The notes: generated by a model from the sequence alone, not told the origin. 64,000 nucleotides of DNA from Litoditis marina (GCA_964036275.1 OZ038437.1:17697859-17761858), one strand, 5' to 3'; shown: positions 37,761-50,149, counted from the stretch's first letter. Numbers and translations are program-made.

Positions 37761-38439
37761 ACTTACACACTGGGCAAATGACTTTTCAAATTTCAACGTA
37801 GCTATGATCATCTCTTATAAATTATCAGTTTCTGCTCTCTCTCACCATAAATACGATAATATTACTATTTCAATTGTATATTATTGTATTGCCCATTTTA
37901 TGTTGTGGCTCGTTCAATAACAGCTCGGCTTTATATGTGAAAACGGCTGACATTTCGTCTTTTTGGCTTTGTTTTTAATACAAAAACAACTACAAATCAA
38001 AGTTAGATTTTTCTACAGTCATGCCTTGGCAATTAAGAATTTATGATGTTTGATTAAAACTTTTGCGCAAATAGTCACATTTTACTGTAAGTATGTATTA
38101 TGAAGTTTGTTGGTTCAGCTTTATGTTTATTTATATTATAAAAAACATAATCAAGTCTTCAACTAGTGAATCCTAAATATATCTAGGTCTAACTGATGGA
38201 AACTAGACATTTTCTATCAAAAGCCAAAATAGTTGGTTTTCCTAGTAATTTGACAGCTAACACGTACTTTTCGCTAAAACTCTTAATTGAACTTCCGTTT
38301 TTCTTTGAAATTGCAATCATTCCTGCATGTTATTCACTCAATTTAAATGATCGAATTTGGGCGAAACATTTTTGAAGGTCGAAAAGGAGCGCCTATAAAC
38401 GAATTACAAACCGCTATTTAGGATAGGAACACGGTCTTT

Positions 38440-39110
38440 TTAGTCAACTTCATTCCTACTTAGATTCCTACAGTGCAAATTTGGTCTTTTCAATGACGGT
38501 GTTCTGAGAAACTAAAAAAATGTTGGCTCTTTTCAAAAGGGAATGGTAAACTTTCCCTTTCCATCAATATATTCACGTAGTTGAAACTTGAAACGAACTA
38601 AAAGGAAAGTTTTTTGGGTAAAACATATTTGGAAGCCTATAAAGGAGTTAGAAACCGCTGTTATGAACACTGTTTTTGTATAGTCTTACTCATTCTTACT
38701 AAGATTCCTACAGTATTCCACCGGACTTTCAATGACTGATTTGAAACTTGAATGTCAACGTTGGCTCTTGGTTGAACGAAATTGTTGAGTTTTCAAATTT
38801 TCATTAACATCTGGGTACTTATAGTCTTTTTCATTCCTACTGAGACTCCTACAGTAGGATTACAAAACTTCCAAGCCGTTTTTCTCACCTACTTATGATC
38901 GAAAAAATGGAAAATTTTCGCACCTACTTCTCGTTCTCAGGTACAGTAAATGCATGAGAGGATTTTTGATGAACTAAATGTTCGGCTCCACAACAGCTTT
39001 GGGAAAGTTTGTAAGGTTACTGTAGGAGTCTCAGTAGGAATGGTGTGGACTATAATACGAACTCAAAGTTTGAAATCTGATACTGTAGGATATTCAATAG
39101 GAACTTGGGT
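38440..39110. repeat. Dispersed ACTGTAGGA(A/G)TCTNAGTAGGAATG motif cluster
   Basis: A roughly 24-bp motif occurs on the minus strand near 38449-38475, 38690-38716 and 38832-38858, and inverted on the plus strand near 39019-39044 and 39080-39105. Spacers show little similarity to one another. Confidence 0.75.
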
Positions 39111-39540
39111 GACTATACTCAAAACGAACACTACAACATAAGTCAACAAAATTACTTTTTCGTGAAAACATTTTTGAAGGTCAATAAATCAATTAGAACC
39201 ACTATTTAGCAGCGGTACACTTTTTGCCTTGTGGTCTCACCATTCGTAACACTTTACAGTCGACTGTCACTTATCTGATGAACATGTGGGGTTCGGTCCT
39301 TCGAAAGTGTTTCATTTTAACTATTTGTATGTTATCTTTATTCTTGAATTATTTTAAAGTTTTCTTTCTGAAAGATTGAAGGTACCGCTTTCTCGACCAT
39401 ATGTTCAGCTCATGGTCCTAACACTCAAACATATATCTTTTAAAATGGTTAAGTCTTTCAATAGCAAGCATAAAGGTTTGTTATTTTGCTGTGTTTGTAG
39501 TATGATGTATGATTACGTTTTTGATCGAATTCTCTAAATT

Positions 39541-39725
39541 ATAGTCGTCGCCAACAGAAAGGCGGGAGCGTACTGTAGATCTCACTTTCCGCTGTGTACG
39601 CACACATGTCTTCGATTCCAAAACTTTCGGGTTATGTGCTCTAATAGCAGAGTGGTTAGCGCCCTGCTACGAGAATTTTGCTCACAGGTTCGATCCCGGC
39701 GAGAGAAATACATTTATACGTTTGT
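39541..39725 (+). repeat. tRNA-derived SINE, full copy 2
   Basis: Same order as the copy at 37577: GTCGTCGCCAACAGAAAGGC leader, TAGCAGAGTGGTTAGCGC A box near 39645, and GGTTCGATCCCGGCGAGAGA B box and tail near 39688. It differs by scattered substitutions. Confidence 0.82.
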
Positions 39726-41159
39726 CACCCACTATATGTCATATTGATATCAAACTCTAACTTTCCGAAACTAATACTTACTAAAATCATACTGTACACG
39801 GTTACACGTGCGTGAAAATGACTATACAACGTCTCTGTACGCCATCATTTGAACAGTCCACACAGCAGAAACTGAAACCTACCGTACTCCTCCTATCTTT
39901 CTTTCTGCTCCAACTATTACATCAAACACCAAACTCTCGATGTTGTTTTGACTGTACAGTATTTGGATTAGACCATGAAATCGAGAATAATACCATTAAA
40001 GGCAATGACCACTTTGCACAGCGAAATTATGGGAAAACCGGCAAAACATTTCACAACTTTGACGAATGCTTTGCGGCTTTGTTAACATATTTCATGTTCT
40101 CGGTGTGCACAGAGGTTTTCCGTCTGTTTTTTTCTCTCTTTCTCCCTGTCTCTCTCTCTTTTCCTCCCTCCCCTTCTCTTTCTATGCCCTCTATGTGACC
40201 ATTTTCAAAAATAAAAATGGTCTGTTGTTTACTTGGCTAATTTATTTGCACAGGTTACAATGCAAATACACTGAGCCGTCTGAAAACCTTGATAGAATAT
40301 AATTTGGCCAATTCTATAAAGAACCTTGTTATTTTGGTAGCCCCATTTTCAGGTTACCTCACAGGTAACCGGTGAGTAACCTAAGACTTATTTTCGGTTA
40401 TTGTTCAAACTAATGGAAAACACCACATGTAACATTGGAAAAAACAGGTAACCGGTTTTTATTTTCGGTGACCTGAAAAGGGTTACAAAACACTGGTTAG
40501 GTTATCAAAAACGCGGTTAGATATAGAATTCACCACATAATTGTCCGTTTGCTAACCAGTTATTTTCTCTTTGTTTTTGATGTATCATGTTTCATTCTTG
40601 AATAATGCTATTCCGTCAATAGGTATTCATTTCATAGTTAGGGTTGACGATTCGGTTTTGTTTGCGTTTTTTGGAGTTTTGAGTTGAGTTTTGATCACTT
40701 TTTCTATTTTTCTTTGAACGTTAGACGCTAGTCAATTGCACAGTCACATGAAACACCATACACAGCAGAAATCAGAAACGTGCAATGACAAAGTGCACGA
40801 ACCCTCACTAGAATGCTAACTTCACGTGACTTGCTTATAGTATAATCTATAGTCTTGACACTTGTAAGGTCACCTTTTACAGTAAACTATCAGTCAAGTA
40901 TAAAAAGTCACGTGTTGTGAAAAGTCCGTGAAATGTGGAAATCGCGTGAATCAAATCGCGAATAAATCTATTCGCGAATAAATCTATTTGAATCGCGAAT
41001 AAATCTATTCTATTCTTTTCTATATTCTTAATTCGAGCCGGTATTTCGTTAAGCCTATCAGGTAACCACTAACCGGATTACCTGATTAACCCCAAATTTC
41101 TCGTGAAAGAAATTGAAAAGGGTTACAAACAAATGAGTTAATCAGGTAACCCGAGGGGA

Positions 41160-41270
41160 AAAAACGATAATGTGGACCAATCTCGTGTGAACGGTCAACT
41201 GCAATTGAAAAATATATTGCAGTTTAAAGGACTGAAGCGTTGCGATTGGACCACGTAATCGTCCTTCTTG
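41160..41270. mobile_element. Palindromic MITE, family A, copy 3
   Basis: GATAATGTGGACCAATCTCG on the left and CGATTGGACCACGTAATCGT on the right, with inner TGCAATTG and TTGCAGTTTAAAGGA. It is slightly shorter than the other copies, lacking part of the left inner arm. Confidence 0.78.
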
Positions 41271-41485
41271 AGCGAAACACCAAACACCTTGTTCCTTGTG
41301 GAATTGGCCTTAGTCAAGTGTAGAAATTCGCGGAACGTGTTATTATGAAGTGTAATTTGCTGATATTTTCACCTTTCACGTGTCATTTTCGTTAACTTCT
41401 TGTATATACAGTTGTTTAAACTTTGATTTTTGCAGATTAAAACTTAATTTTGAAGGACTAACCTGATTCGAACAACAGTTGGGAA

Positions 41486-44400
41486 ATGGAGGCTGCTTCC
41501 ACTCCAGAGGTCGCTTCCGTTCCGCCACCCACAAAGATCTCGTTTCGCTACATCTGGGCTACGAAGGTGAGAATGATTTTATACAACTAATTTTTGAATT
41601 TAAATATTTATGTAACTTAATTTCCCATACTTCTGTGCACTGAAAGGAACATCTCGCCATGTACGGCGCACCAACATTTACAAACTATACAAAACTTTCT
41701 GAGCACAAAAAAATGATACTATAACCCCCCCCCCCCTTCCAAAGCGCAAAAGAGAAAGGATAGACACTCCACCTCAACCTCACCAGACGTCACGACGGAA
41801 ATTTGAAAATAATTCAATTTTATAAAAGATTGATTTTAAAGGGAGGCAGAAAAGAAAGTTAGTTTAGGTACCCCGGGGTACCTAAATATCGCGCCAAAAC
41901 AGGCAAACACGTGTCAACCGTATGCAAATTAGGTTCGTTAGTTTGAATTAAAAGTTTTCCTATCGGTTTCTCTTGATAAGCTCTTCCATATTAACTTTCC
42001 TTTCTGTCCCCCTTTAAAGGAGACCGGAACACAACCCCAAATGTCAGAAAGCTGCTGTATCCTACTTCTAATCAGACACGTTATGTGTCGCGCGGCATTG
42101 TCAGGTGAATGTCACGTGGACTGATCAAACTAATATACGAGTTGTTTGTGCTCTCTTATCCCAATACAGTTAAAAGCAACCCGAAACAAAACCTCTGCTC
42201 GAGTTATGTTCCGGTCTCCTTTAATCTGTCTCTGCCCTTTAGGTAACGGAGCGTCCCCTATCGGAGGATGAATCTGTGATTCTCCTAGTTTCCCCGAAAT
42301 TCGCCACCGTCTACGACCATGTCTCATTCCAATGGAGTCTCAAAATACACGGAACCACTGGGAGGGTACGCATTATTGATACGTGATTATAAAGTTTCAG
42401 TTATCGAATTTATTTAGAACTGTTATATTTTTAGCTTCTAGAGGTTGCTACTGTGAGATGAGTTTGTGAAACCGAAAAAGATTGTAGAATTTGAAGACAA
42501 TTTAGAAATGATCATCCCACAGCTTTCACGCTTTTCAAAAGAACTCAGAGCTACATAGTTCTGCGAAATTGGGAAAAAGAAAAACTCAGTATAAGATATG
42601 AGCTCCGGGATACTCAATACTCATACACACGGTATTTTGTAGATTTTACAAATGATCCACAAAAGATACGTATTGATTTATTGATTTTTTCTTCCAGCTG
42701 ACGGACTCTGATGAAGATTTAGACGATGAGGAGGACGATTTCGCCAATTACGTGGCAGTTGACCTATATTACGCGGACGGACCCATTAGTCAGGTGAAAC
42801 ATATAGCCGAGTGGATAAGGGGTTATCTATCGAATTTCAAGGCCAAGTTCGAGTCCTGGCTGGTGCGGTATAGATGGTGATCAAATGTTTGTTGTAGCTT
42901 GCTGCCGATACAAACCTAAATGTACAAGGTTTGACCGGAAAGCAAGGTAAACCAAACTACAAACACAGCGAAATAGAGCAACATACTCACTTAAGCCTTC
43001 TCTGACTTCACACACTTTATTCGTCCTTGTAATCTGAAAAAAGGGAGGGGGGGGGGGGTTTCTTCGTAAACCACAAAACTTCAGATTTTATAAATGAAGC
43101 GAATTCCAATCTTCTATAGATTTCCATTTTTCAGGTGGACGTCCGTGCCATCGTGGGAATAATTGAGAAGGATTCGAAAGATGAGGACAACAGTGAGAAT
43201 ATTCTGGAGGAACGTGGGTCATTTCAATCTTTATCTAATTTTTAAATTGTACTCGAATGCTAGAAACTTGAAACTAGAGAGGACTTTCTATATCTGTGAA
43301 ACTGATTGTGAAAAAGTGTGTTCTCTGGAAGTTCCGCTGAAAGCACACATAGAGCCGATCTTTCCCAAATATACTTCGTTTACAACTAACTGACTTCCAT
43401 TCTAGGGACCTCTATCACAATGCAGCGCGGCAGTGGCCAGGAGATAACCGAATCGGATAGAACCGACATATCGGAGTACATCAAGGTATAGTCTATTTCA
43501 CCGTTTGGTCGTCACTTAGAGTAGTCATCTGTATTACTTAGGGTGCGTTCATACTTCGAGCCTCCAGATCGGGAGGCAGCGGCCCGAAAGTGCAAACTAT
43601 GCGTATCGATTGCGCATCCCAAGCACCTGGGTGCGCAATCGATACGCATAGTTTGCACTTTCGGGCCGCTGCCTCCCGATCTGGAGGCTCGAAGTATGAA
43701 CGCACCCTTAGTGTTTACGTGTTGAATCTGTTGAATAGTGGATAAATTACGCTGTTCTTTTTGGTTCCTGAGTGTGAGACACAGTCATTCTGTGAGTAGT
43801 TGTAAAATGACATTACATCGTTTTATTGGTACTACAGTGAGGTTTTCCTGTGTTCTAGTTTCAATTTAAGAACTCTGTAATTTACGCAGATAGAAAAAAT
43901 ACACACCTACGACGCTTCTTATAGTTTAATCGCCACCCATGTCTCTTTCTAGTAGTTAAAGATGGTCTGACAAGAACCAAATCTCTTGCCTCGCGCTCCA
44001 CGGTTAATTCATTCGCTCTGACGCGAATACGCCTCAATAACTAAATTGTTGAATATCTGCTAATGATTTGTGATTAAATGATCCACTAAATACCAATGAA
44101 ATGGTTTTCTCTAGCGCATTTGCATTGGAGCGACGGCATTAACCGTGGAGCGCAAGGTACGAGATACGGTTCTTGTCAGAACACTATTAACTGTACTCCA
44201 AAGTACCCATTTGATCTCTGTGAAAACATTTCAATATGTTTATCGATTTTCGCAGGCGAACGTGGGTCGCGTGATTCGTCTCTCTGTCCTGATCAAAATG
44301 GACGCCAACCTATTCGATCCATACACGTACTTGGACAAAGTCAACCCGACTCCCCAGAAATCGTTTCTGACAGCAAACTACAATGCGAGAGTGAACAGCA

Positions 44401-47400
44401 AAGTGTGGAAGAGACGCTCGAAGAAGTTGGTTTTTAGTTTTCGCGTGAAAACATGTGAAGAACATGTTCACGTGAATGATGTTAACCCATAAATTCGTTT
44501 GTTAAAAAAGTCGGTTGTTAGAATTTCACTGCAGTGTATCACGTGAAAATCACGTGAAAAGTGTGAAATTCATTTTTACGTGACTGGCAAACTGGAAGAG
44601 ACGCTCGAAGAAGTTGGTTATGATTTTTACTTCTTAGTTTGTAAACTTATTTTGTTTTTCTTACAAAGTATAACTACATGTGACTTCGTTGAATACCAGT
44701 CAGTTGTATTTTTATAGTAGTTTAAAAGAAGTGACAATAATATGATCACTGTGGTATACGCGTGAATAGAAATGTCACACAAACAGAAAAGTAAGTATTC
44801 TCCCACACTTTACAAGCATTATAAACACAACTTTTCAACTATTTCCTGAGTTTGTATAGTTTATAAACATTTTTAATTGATAAACTTTTCAGGAAACCGC
44901 CACGCGAGGAATGTGACTCGATGTCTCGGAACGAAAAAATCGATTACGAGAAAAAGTTCGCCGAAGTCATGGATCAGGAGAGAGAACGGGTTCTGTTGTT
45001 CAATTGATAGTCTATAGAAAACATGAGTATTGATTTTTGCACTTCCTCAATTGCTTCTACACTTGAATCAATACCACAAATGAGTATTGACTACATAGTT
45101 TTCATTCTCATGCTTATGTCACGCTTCATAGAAAATGAGATATTTGGTTAGTTACCAAAATCAATAATCTTCTAAAAGAATCGATATTCTCATAAACCGT
45201 TATTTTCGCGGGTTTCAGTACGGTGAGACGCGTCTTCGAACCTCAACAGTTTCGGCGGGAAACTCGAGAAGAGGCTCCACTATTACCATTACGGACCACC
45301 CACAAAGAGATCACGAACATTTGTTCAAAAAGGTAAGGGAAATCAATGACTGACGTAGATCGCGTCAATTGTTCACGTGATTTTATCAGTTCATATAAAG
45401 AGATTGAACGAGAATCCATTCAAAAAGGTACGATTAAGAAAAGATCAATACTTGATGCAATCACGACACTCGGTGATTTTGTATTGAAAGTGTTATTAAT
45501 GAATCCCTACATTACGTACGCAACTGAGTAAGTCGTGCTCAGTCAATATTTGACGAGTTGTACTTTTGTTGTATGATTGGAATGACGTTTCACAAACTTC
45601 TCACGTTCACACGTTCACACGTTTTCACTTGTCTTCTACAGTGATCCTTATTTCCAGCTTCTGATCACGTGTTGTGATTCGTGTGAACGACGTCGCAGTT
45701 CCTTCATCTACGACAGTCGAACCGAGGACGAATCTGACCCAGAGGTACACGCTATCACGTGAAAATCACGTGAAAATCACGTGAACAAAGTTGGACACAT
45801 GTTATTTCAAGTGCACGTGAAACACGGCTTGAATGGTTGTGTTCTGCTTCTGAAATCTGCATGTAGCATAGCAATGAAATCGAGGCAACCCAAATTTCGG
45901 GTCATACCCGAAGGTAGATCGATCACAAGTACTCTCGTGAAAAGCACTTGAGCAACTGTCTTCACGTGACAAACACGTGAACGAATTTCATCATGTGAAA
46001 ATCACGTGAACAACGTTTTTTCTCATGATTAACGTTCTCGGTAACTATAACTTTTAAAAAGTATTAAAACTTAGGAAACTTTTTTCAGGACGACTGCCAT
46101 AGTGAAGACGGAGAGGAAGAACGAAGATTCGAGTGCACGGAAAGCGGCAAGGAACACGTACATGATGTGGGTTCACTTTGGTCAGAAATGGGCGTGGTCT
46201 AATTTTCAGGTGTTCAAACTTACAAACACATGCATAAATATATCCGCATTTCGTCAATATAGAGTGGATGCCAAGTTTATAAATCGCATCAGGGAGCCAC
46301 TGCGCTATTAGTGCATATAAACGGCAAGCTCTAGAATCGAAGAGATGTGTACGTACACAGCGGAAAGTGAGATATACAGTACTCTCTCGCCTTTCCGTTG
46401 GCGACGACTATACTTAAACTGAGTTAATTTCGAAGTATGGGACGTTCAAAGTTTGTTGGTTCCTTAAACTTTCCCGGAAACTGCATGCAACCCAATCATG
46501 GGGGAAAATGAAACAGTTCGTGAACTCATTTTGAAAAACAGCTGCGAAACTAAGAAAAACCCGGACAAAGACATATAAAACTTTGATTCACGGTCCTTCT
46601 CATGTTTCACCTGTACTTTTCCAGCTGCTAGCCAACATGTACTTCAACAAAGTAGTCCTGCCGGAGATGGAATACGTGGAGGACTTCGTGGATTTTCTGA
46701 TCGACGCCGAGTTGAATGACCTACCAGTACTGAAGAAGGCCTGCTCGCGGTACCTGTGTGGAGAGCTGAACACGGTTCGTCTCAATTGTAGTTTGATCAA
46801 ACAACGAAATCAACCTATAAACACAGTGGGATAGAGCAAGACACACCATATTTTCGGTCTCGGTCGGTGAGTGGGTGACGATTAAGCTTAAACACATTGA
46901 GCGGATGTCTCTTAGTTAAAACTGTATGAGTTGTTCCTCTCCAAACTTTCATGAGGACGGTTTATTATCATAAACCATCCATTGTGACACTTTGAACTTG
47001 TTGTTGAAGTTCAAACTTGAGTTATAGAGTGTAGCTTAATGCCTTTGAGCTTAATCGTCACCCACTCGGTCGGTGAGTGGGTGACGATTAAGCTTAAACA
47101 CATTGAGCGGATGTCTCTTAGTTAAAACTTTATGAGTTGTTCCTCTCTAAACTTTCATGAGGACGGTTTATTATCATAAACCACACGTTGTGACACTTTG
47201 AACTTGTTGTTGAAGTTCAAACTTGAGTTATAGGTTTTAGCTTAATGCCTTTGAGCTTAATCGTCACCCACTCGGTCGGTACTGCTAAATGGGGGGGGGG
47301 GGGGGGGGGGGGACCGAATCCTCCTTATAGTTCGAACCAGTGTTCACGAATTTCGCTTGTACGTTGCATCCTATTCTGCGTCTGCGTTTATTTTACGCGA

Positions 47401-48442
47401 CACGTAGTTCGGCGGGGTTTCAGAGCGAAGAAGTTGCACACTTCTGAGGGAACAGCGGACGGCAGAAAGGGGTTCGGATATCTGTGCATACGGCCTCTGA
47501 GTCCCAGAAAAAGTTGCATCACCTCTCCCTCCTCTCTCTCTCTCTCTCTTGCTCTCTCTCTCTCTCTCTCTCTCTCTGTCTTTTTCGCCTTACGCTGGAG
47601 CATTTAGTATTGTTCATTGTTCAACAGTTTGTTGCGGGCGGGGCTATAATATACTGTTTTTTCAGAAGAAAGACCTGACCACCTCCCTGGTGCTGGACCT
47701 TCTTTTTCTCTCCATCGTCTTCAATCTCCCAGTCATGAAATCCATGACTTTGTCCGAGCTTTCCATGCGTACGGATGAACTCAAAAACACAGACGAATTA
47801 TTGGAACAGGAAGAGTACAAGTTGGTTTTTTGTTAAAAAAAGTTCTGAAACTACTTTTTTTTGCTAATTAACTTTAATAGAAGTACAGTGTATTTAGATA
47901 ACTACAACCGAAGTTTTGCAAATTTAAAATAGATGAAAGAATCATTAGAACGGGAGGAGTACAAGTTCGCGTTATGTTTATTTTGGAATAACTTAGTAAA
48001 TTTGTAAATAGACTACGTATACTGATTAGATTTCCAATCTTCTTATTACAATCGAAATAGAAGAGTTATTGGAACAATAGTAGTAAATCGGTTTTATTAT
48101 CATAAAATACGTTTCGGAACAAGTTGGTTAATTTTTTAGTACATTTTACATTACGGAACCGTACTTCAGTTCCAGATTACATTTCACTAAGTATAGCTTT
48201 ATTCTGGTTCCACATGAAATTGAAATCATAACACTACTTGTTAGATATTTCCAGCATTTGCGTAAATGTCTAAAAAGTTTGTATCGGTTTTCCCAACTTC
48301 TTCACTTTTTCACTCTTTCATTTTCAGAAATTTGGATAAGCGAATTCGTTCTCTTTCCGATCGTAACTTGGTCGAATTGATCGAGCAATGTATGGTGTTC
48401 AAAGAACAGCGGAGTCGAGTTTGCAATATGACTTTGTCATGA
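41486..48442 (+). CDS. MATH/BTB-like adaptor protein, 13 exons
   Basis: MATH-BTB proteins recruit substrates to CUL3 ubiquitin ligases; this role is inferred from fold only. Exons: 41486-41566, 42243-42365, 42698-42793, 43135-43213, 43406-43485, 44256-44425, 44893-44989, 45219-45332, 45658-45744, 46089-46166, 46625-46774, 47666-47820 and 48328-48442. Phases agree, giving 474 residues. Residues 17-195 resemble a MATH-type beta sandwich (ISFRYIWATKV, FATVYDHVSFQWSLKIHG), with an acidic insert (DSDEDLDDEEDD). A basic linker (KVWKRRSKKKPPR) and a low-complexity, cysteine-containing segment (residues 243-335) follow. Residues 336-425 match the C-terminal half of a BTB/POZ fold: LLANMYFNKVVLPE, MEYVEDFVDFLIDAELNDLP, VLKKACSRYL, then a KKDLTTSLVLDLLFLS helix. 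The usual N-terminal BTB half is not recognisable, so CUL3 or dimer contacts may be lost. Exon 7 uses a weak GTTCTG donor. Confidence 0.75.
41868..42018 (+). repeat. Dispersed repeat H in BTB-like gene intron 1
   Basis: Shares ATCGCGC..CCAAA, AACCGTATGCAAATTAGGTT, CGTTAGTTTGA and TTTCCTTTCTGTCCCCCTTT, in order, with about 28640-28793. A fragment is near 34738-34785. A 12-G run follows at about 43047 in a later intron. Confidence 0.65.
43537..43711. mobile_element. Perfect 77-bp-arm palindromic MITE (PIF/Harbinger-like) in BTB-like gene intron 5
   Basis: The left arm starting AGGGTGCGTTCATACTTCGA (43540-43616) is the exact reverse complement of 43632-43708, with only a short, partly self-complementary loop between. 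The outermost GGGTGCG ends are flanked by TTA on both sides, which fits a 3-bp TTA target duplication as used by PIF/Harbinger transposons. No transposase is present. Confidence 0.93.
44450..46020 (+). repeat. TCACGTGAAAA short repeats in introns of the BTB-like gene
   Basis: Clusters of the 11-mer ATCACGTGAAA occur at about 44540-44585, 45755-45790 and 45960-46015, with loose copies between. Each contains the palindrome TCACGTGA. They lie in introns 6 and 9, next to but not in exons. Confidence 0.75.
46255..46420 (-). repeat. tRNA-derived SINE, minus-strand copy
   Basis: On the minus strand it shows the GTCGTCGCCAACGGAAAGGC leader, ATCTCACTTTCCGCTGTGTA and an A box (TAATAGCGCAGTGGCTCCCT). 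It breaks off before the B box. It lies in intron 10 of the BTB-like gene. Confidence 0.75.
46862..47275. mobile_element. Tandem pair of ~207-bp TIR MITEs in BTB-like gene intron 11
   Basis: Each unit starts GAGTGGGTGACGATTAAGCT and ends with its near-complement AGCTTAATCGTCACCCACTC, sharing an internal CATGAGGACGGTTTATTATC. Two units (about 46866-47073 and 47074-47272) lie head to tail, sharing CGGTCGGT at the joints, about 96% identical. Another copy starts at about 63870 and runs off the window end. Confidence 0.9.
47291..47313 (+). repeat. Run of 23 G
   Basis: An uninterrupted 23-G tract in the same intron as the MITE pair, able to form G-quadruplexes. The longest mononucleotide run in the window. 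Confidence 0.97.
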
Positions 48443-48479
48443 AAATAACTTTATACATTTCATGATTTCAATTACAAAC

Positions 48480-48840
48480 AGTGAGACATGTGTCTCATAC
48501 ATGTTTTGTCTCGGAAACATACTCAATTTCATTTATATGTGCATACTTACAGCATACCTTGCAGCCTATGAGAGATTTCTCATCAACCTTTACAGTATAC
48601 ACTTTTCATGTTTTGAGAGATGTCCTATCTGTTTTTTTTTCTGGAAACATACTTGTTTTCGTTCATACGTCAACATATACAGTTTATGTTACGAATTTCG
48701 AGAGATGTGTCTCACACATAAGTTTGCCTTGAAGATATGGTTCGATTCCCTAATATGTAGATCATTACAGTATATTTTACAGCTTTTGAGAAATGTGTCT
48801 TCCACGCACACCTAATTTTGTGTTAGGTTTACTGATTTCC
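48480..48840 (+). repeat. Degenerate tandem repeat with GAGAGATGTGTCTC and TTACAGTATA landmarks
   Basis: GAGAGATGTGTCTC-like landmarks recur near 48482, 48569, 48617, 48700 and 48788, each followed by GGAAACATACT-like and ACTTACAGTATA-like blocks. Units are irregular, 48-88 bp apart. The 117-residue frame across it is a by-product. Confidence 0.65.
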
Positions 48841-50149
48841 ATTCATTCGACAGCACTTACAGTAACCTTTACACTATATAGATACAGAAGTGTCCCGTGG
48901 AACAATGGGTTTAACTGCAAGTGTTTTGGTATATTTACAAAATGGAGGTGTTATTATATTTTCGCCCCCGTCCCCCTCTAAGTTGTACTGTAAGTTTTCA
49001 TGAGCTCATGTAGGAGACTATACATTTGATCATGGATATTTACATTTCAATTTCACTCTATTGTTGTTTATGGTTTAATGTGCGCTTTTGTGAAATTTTT
49101 TTGTTTTCGTTGTGATACATGAAACCTTTTTAATCAAATATACTCAATCCGATTCATGCCTGCACACTTACAGTACGAACTTTTTCGAAACTTCTCAAGT
49201 TTCCCCAACCATACTGTAAGTGTGTACGATTGCGTGTAACCTACTATAGCTTATTCCGTTTTATAGTTGTTTGTGGTTCATTTTTGTATTTTTATAAAGT
49301 TGATCATTATTAGTTCATATTGTCACACGAGAATAAAAAGACACACCATCACTATGGACAATTACAGTGTTTTCCAGCACTGTGTAACAACTGTATTTCT
49401 TTTATAGTCGTTTTGACTTTGACATATAATAATCAAACATTCCCTGCAATCCTACAAACATTTCTACGCTATTTACTCTACAAAATTTCGCCTAACCGAA
49501 GTTGCTTCTGCTGCAATAACTGTTAACTGTGTACATAACTACGATAGTTCAAAATTTCGGAGCATCGCGCAAAATTGTTACGATGTCACGAAAGTTTTCA
49601 GTGGCGCCGAAGAGCGCAAGTCGAACCTTTGAGACGCTCAGATACTACGAGTACGAGATACGGCAACACTGCTAAATTGGATCTTCGTGAAAAACCCTAA
49701 CACCGACTCACAGGGATGCAACTGCTTATATTTTGAATTCACTTTCATAGGCTCTTCATGAGATATTCATGAGATAGGTTTTATAGAGTTGAACTATTAT
49801 ATATTTATAATAATAATAATAAATAATAATTATTATATATTTATGTTGATAAGGTTTGCATTATTATGGAACAACGAGCAGGCATTGGAGGGCTGTCGCA
49901 AGGATAGTACAAACGATGATGTGGCTCATATGTTCATTCACTATGTGAATATTATCCCAAACATTGGTTATTGAATTGCCCTAACTGTGTTTGTTGAGCA
50001 ACTTATTTTCGATAAAGCACTATGACTTCACACAATGACTGGAAAGCCATAAAATGCAATGTTTGGAAAGCCATAAAATGCAAGTTTCGTGCGAGCTTTT
50101 ATCCGTATATAAGAAATTCATGCTCTGAGTTTACATTATTTGTCAGAGT

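Larger units (their letters stand above)
36186..41485. other. Repeat-dominated intergenic region between the PB1 and BTB-like genes
   Basis: Holds the second copy of block F with an insertion, three GGTTACC elements, two full SINEs, a set of ACTGTAGGA motifs, a CACAGCAGAA repeat and MITE family A copy 3. Open frames at 36705-36965 and 39812-40198 lack splice sites, homology or sensible composition and are not annotated. Confidence 0.7.

Noticed and set aside
39812..40198. A 128-codon frame with a possible signal-like segment.
   Set aside because: The second half is CT-rich low complexity, the frame lacks splice context, and the region is repeat-rich intergenic DNA.
48462..48815. A 117-codon cysteine-containing frame.
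   Set aside because: It follows a degenerate tandem repeat and begins after the stop of the BTB-like gene, with no splice logic.
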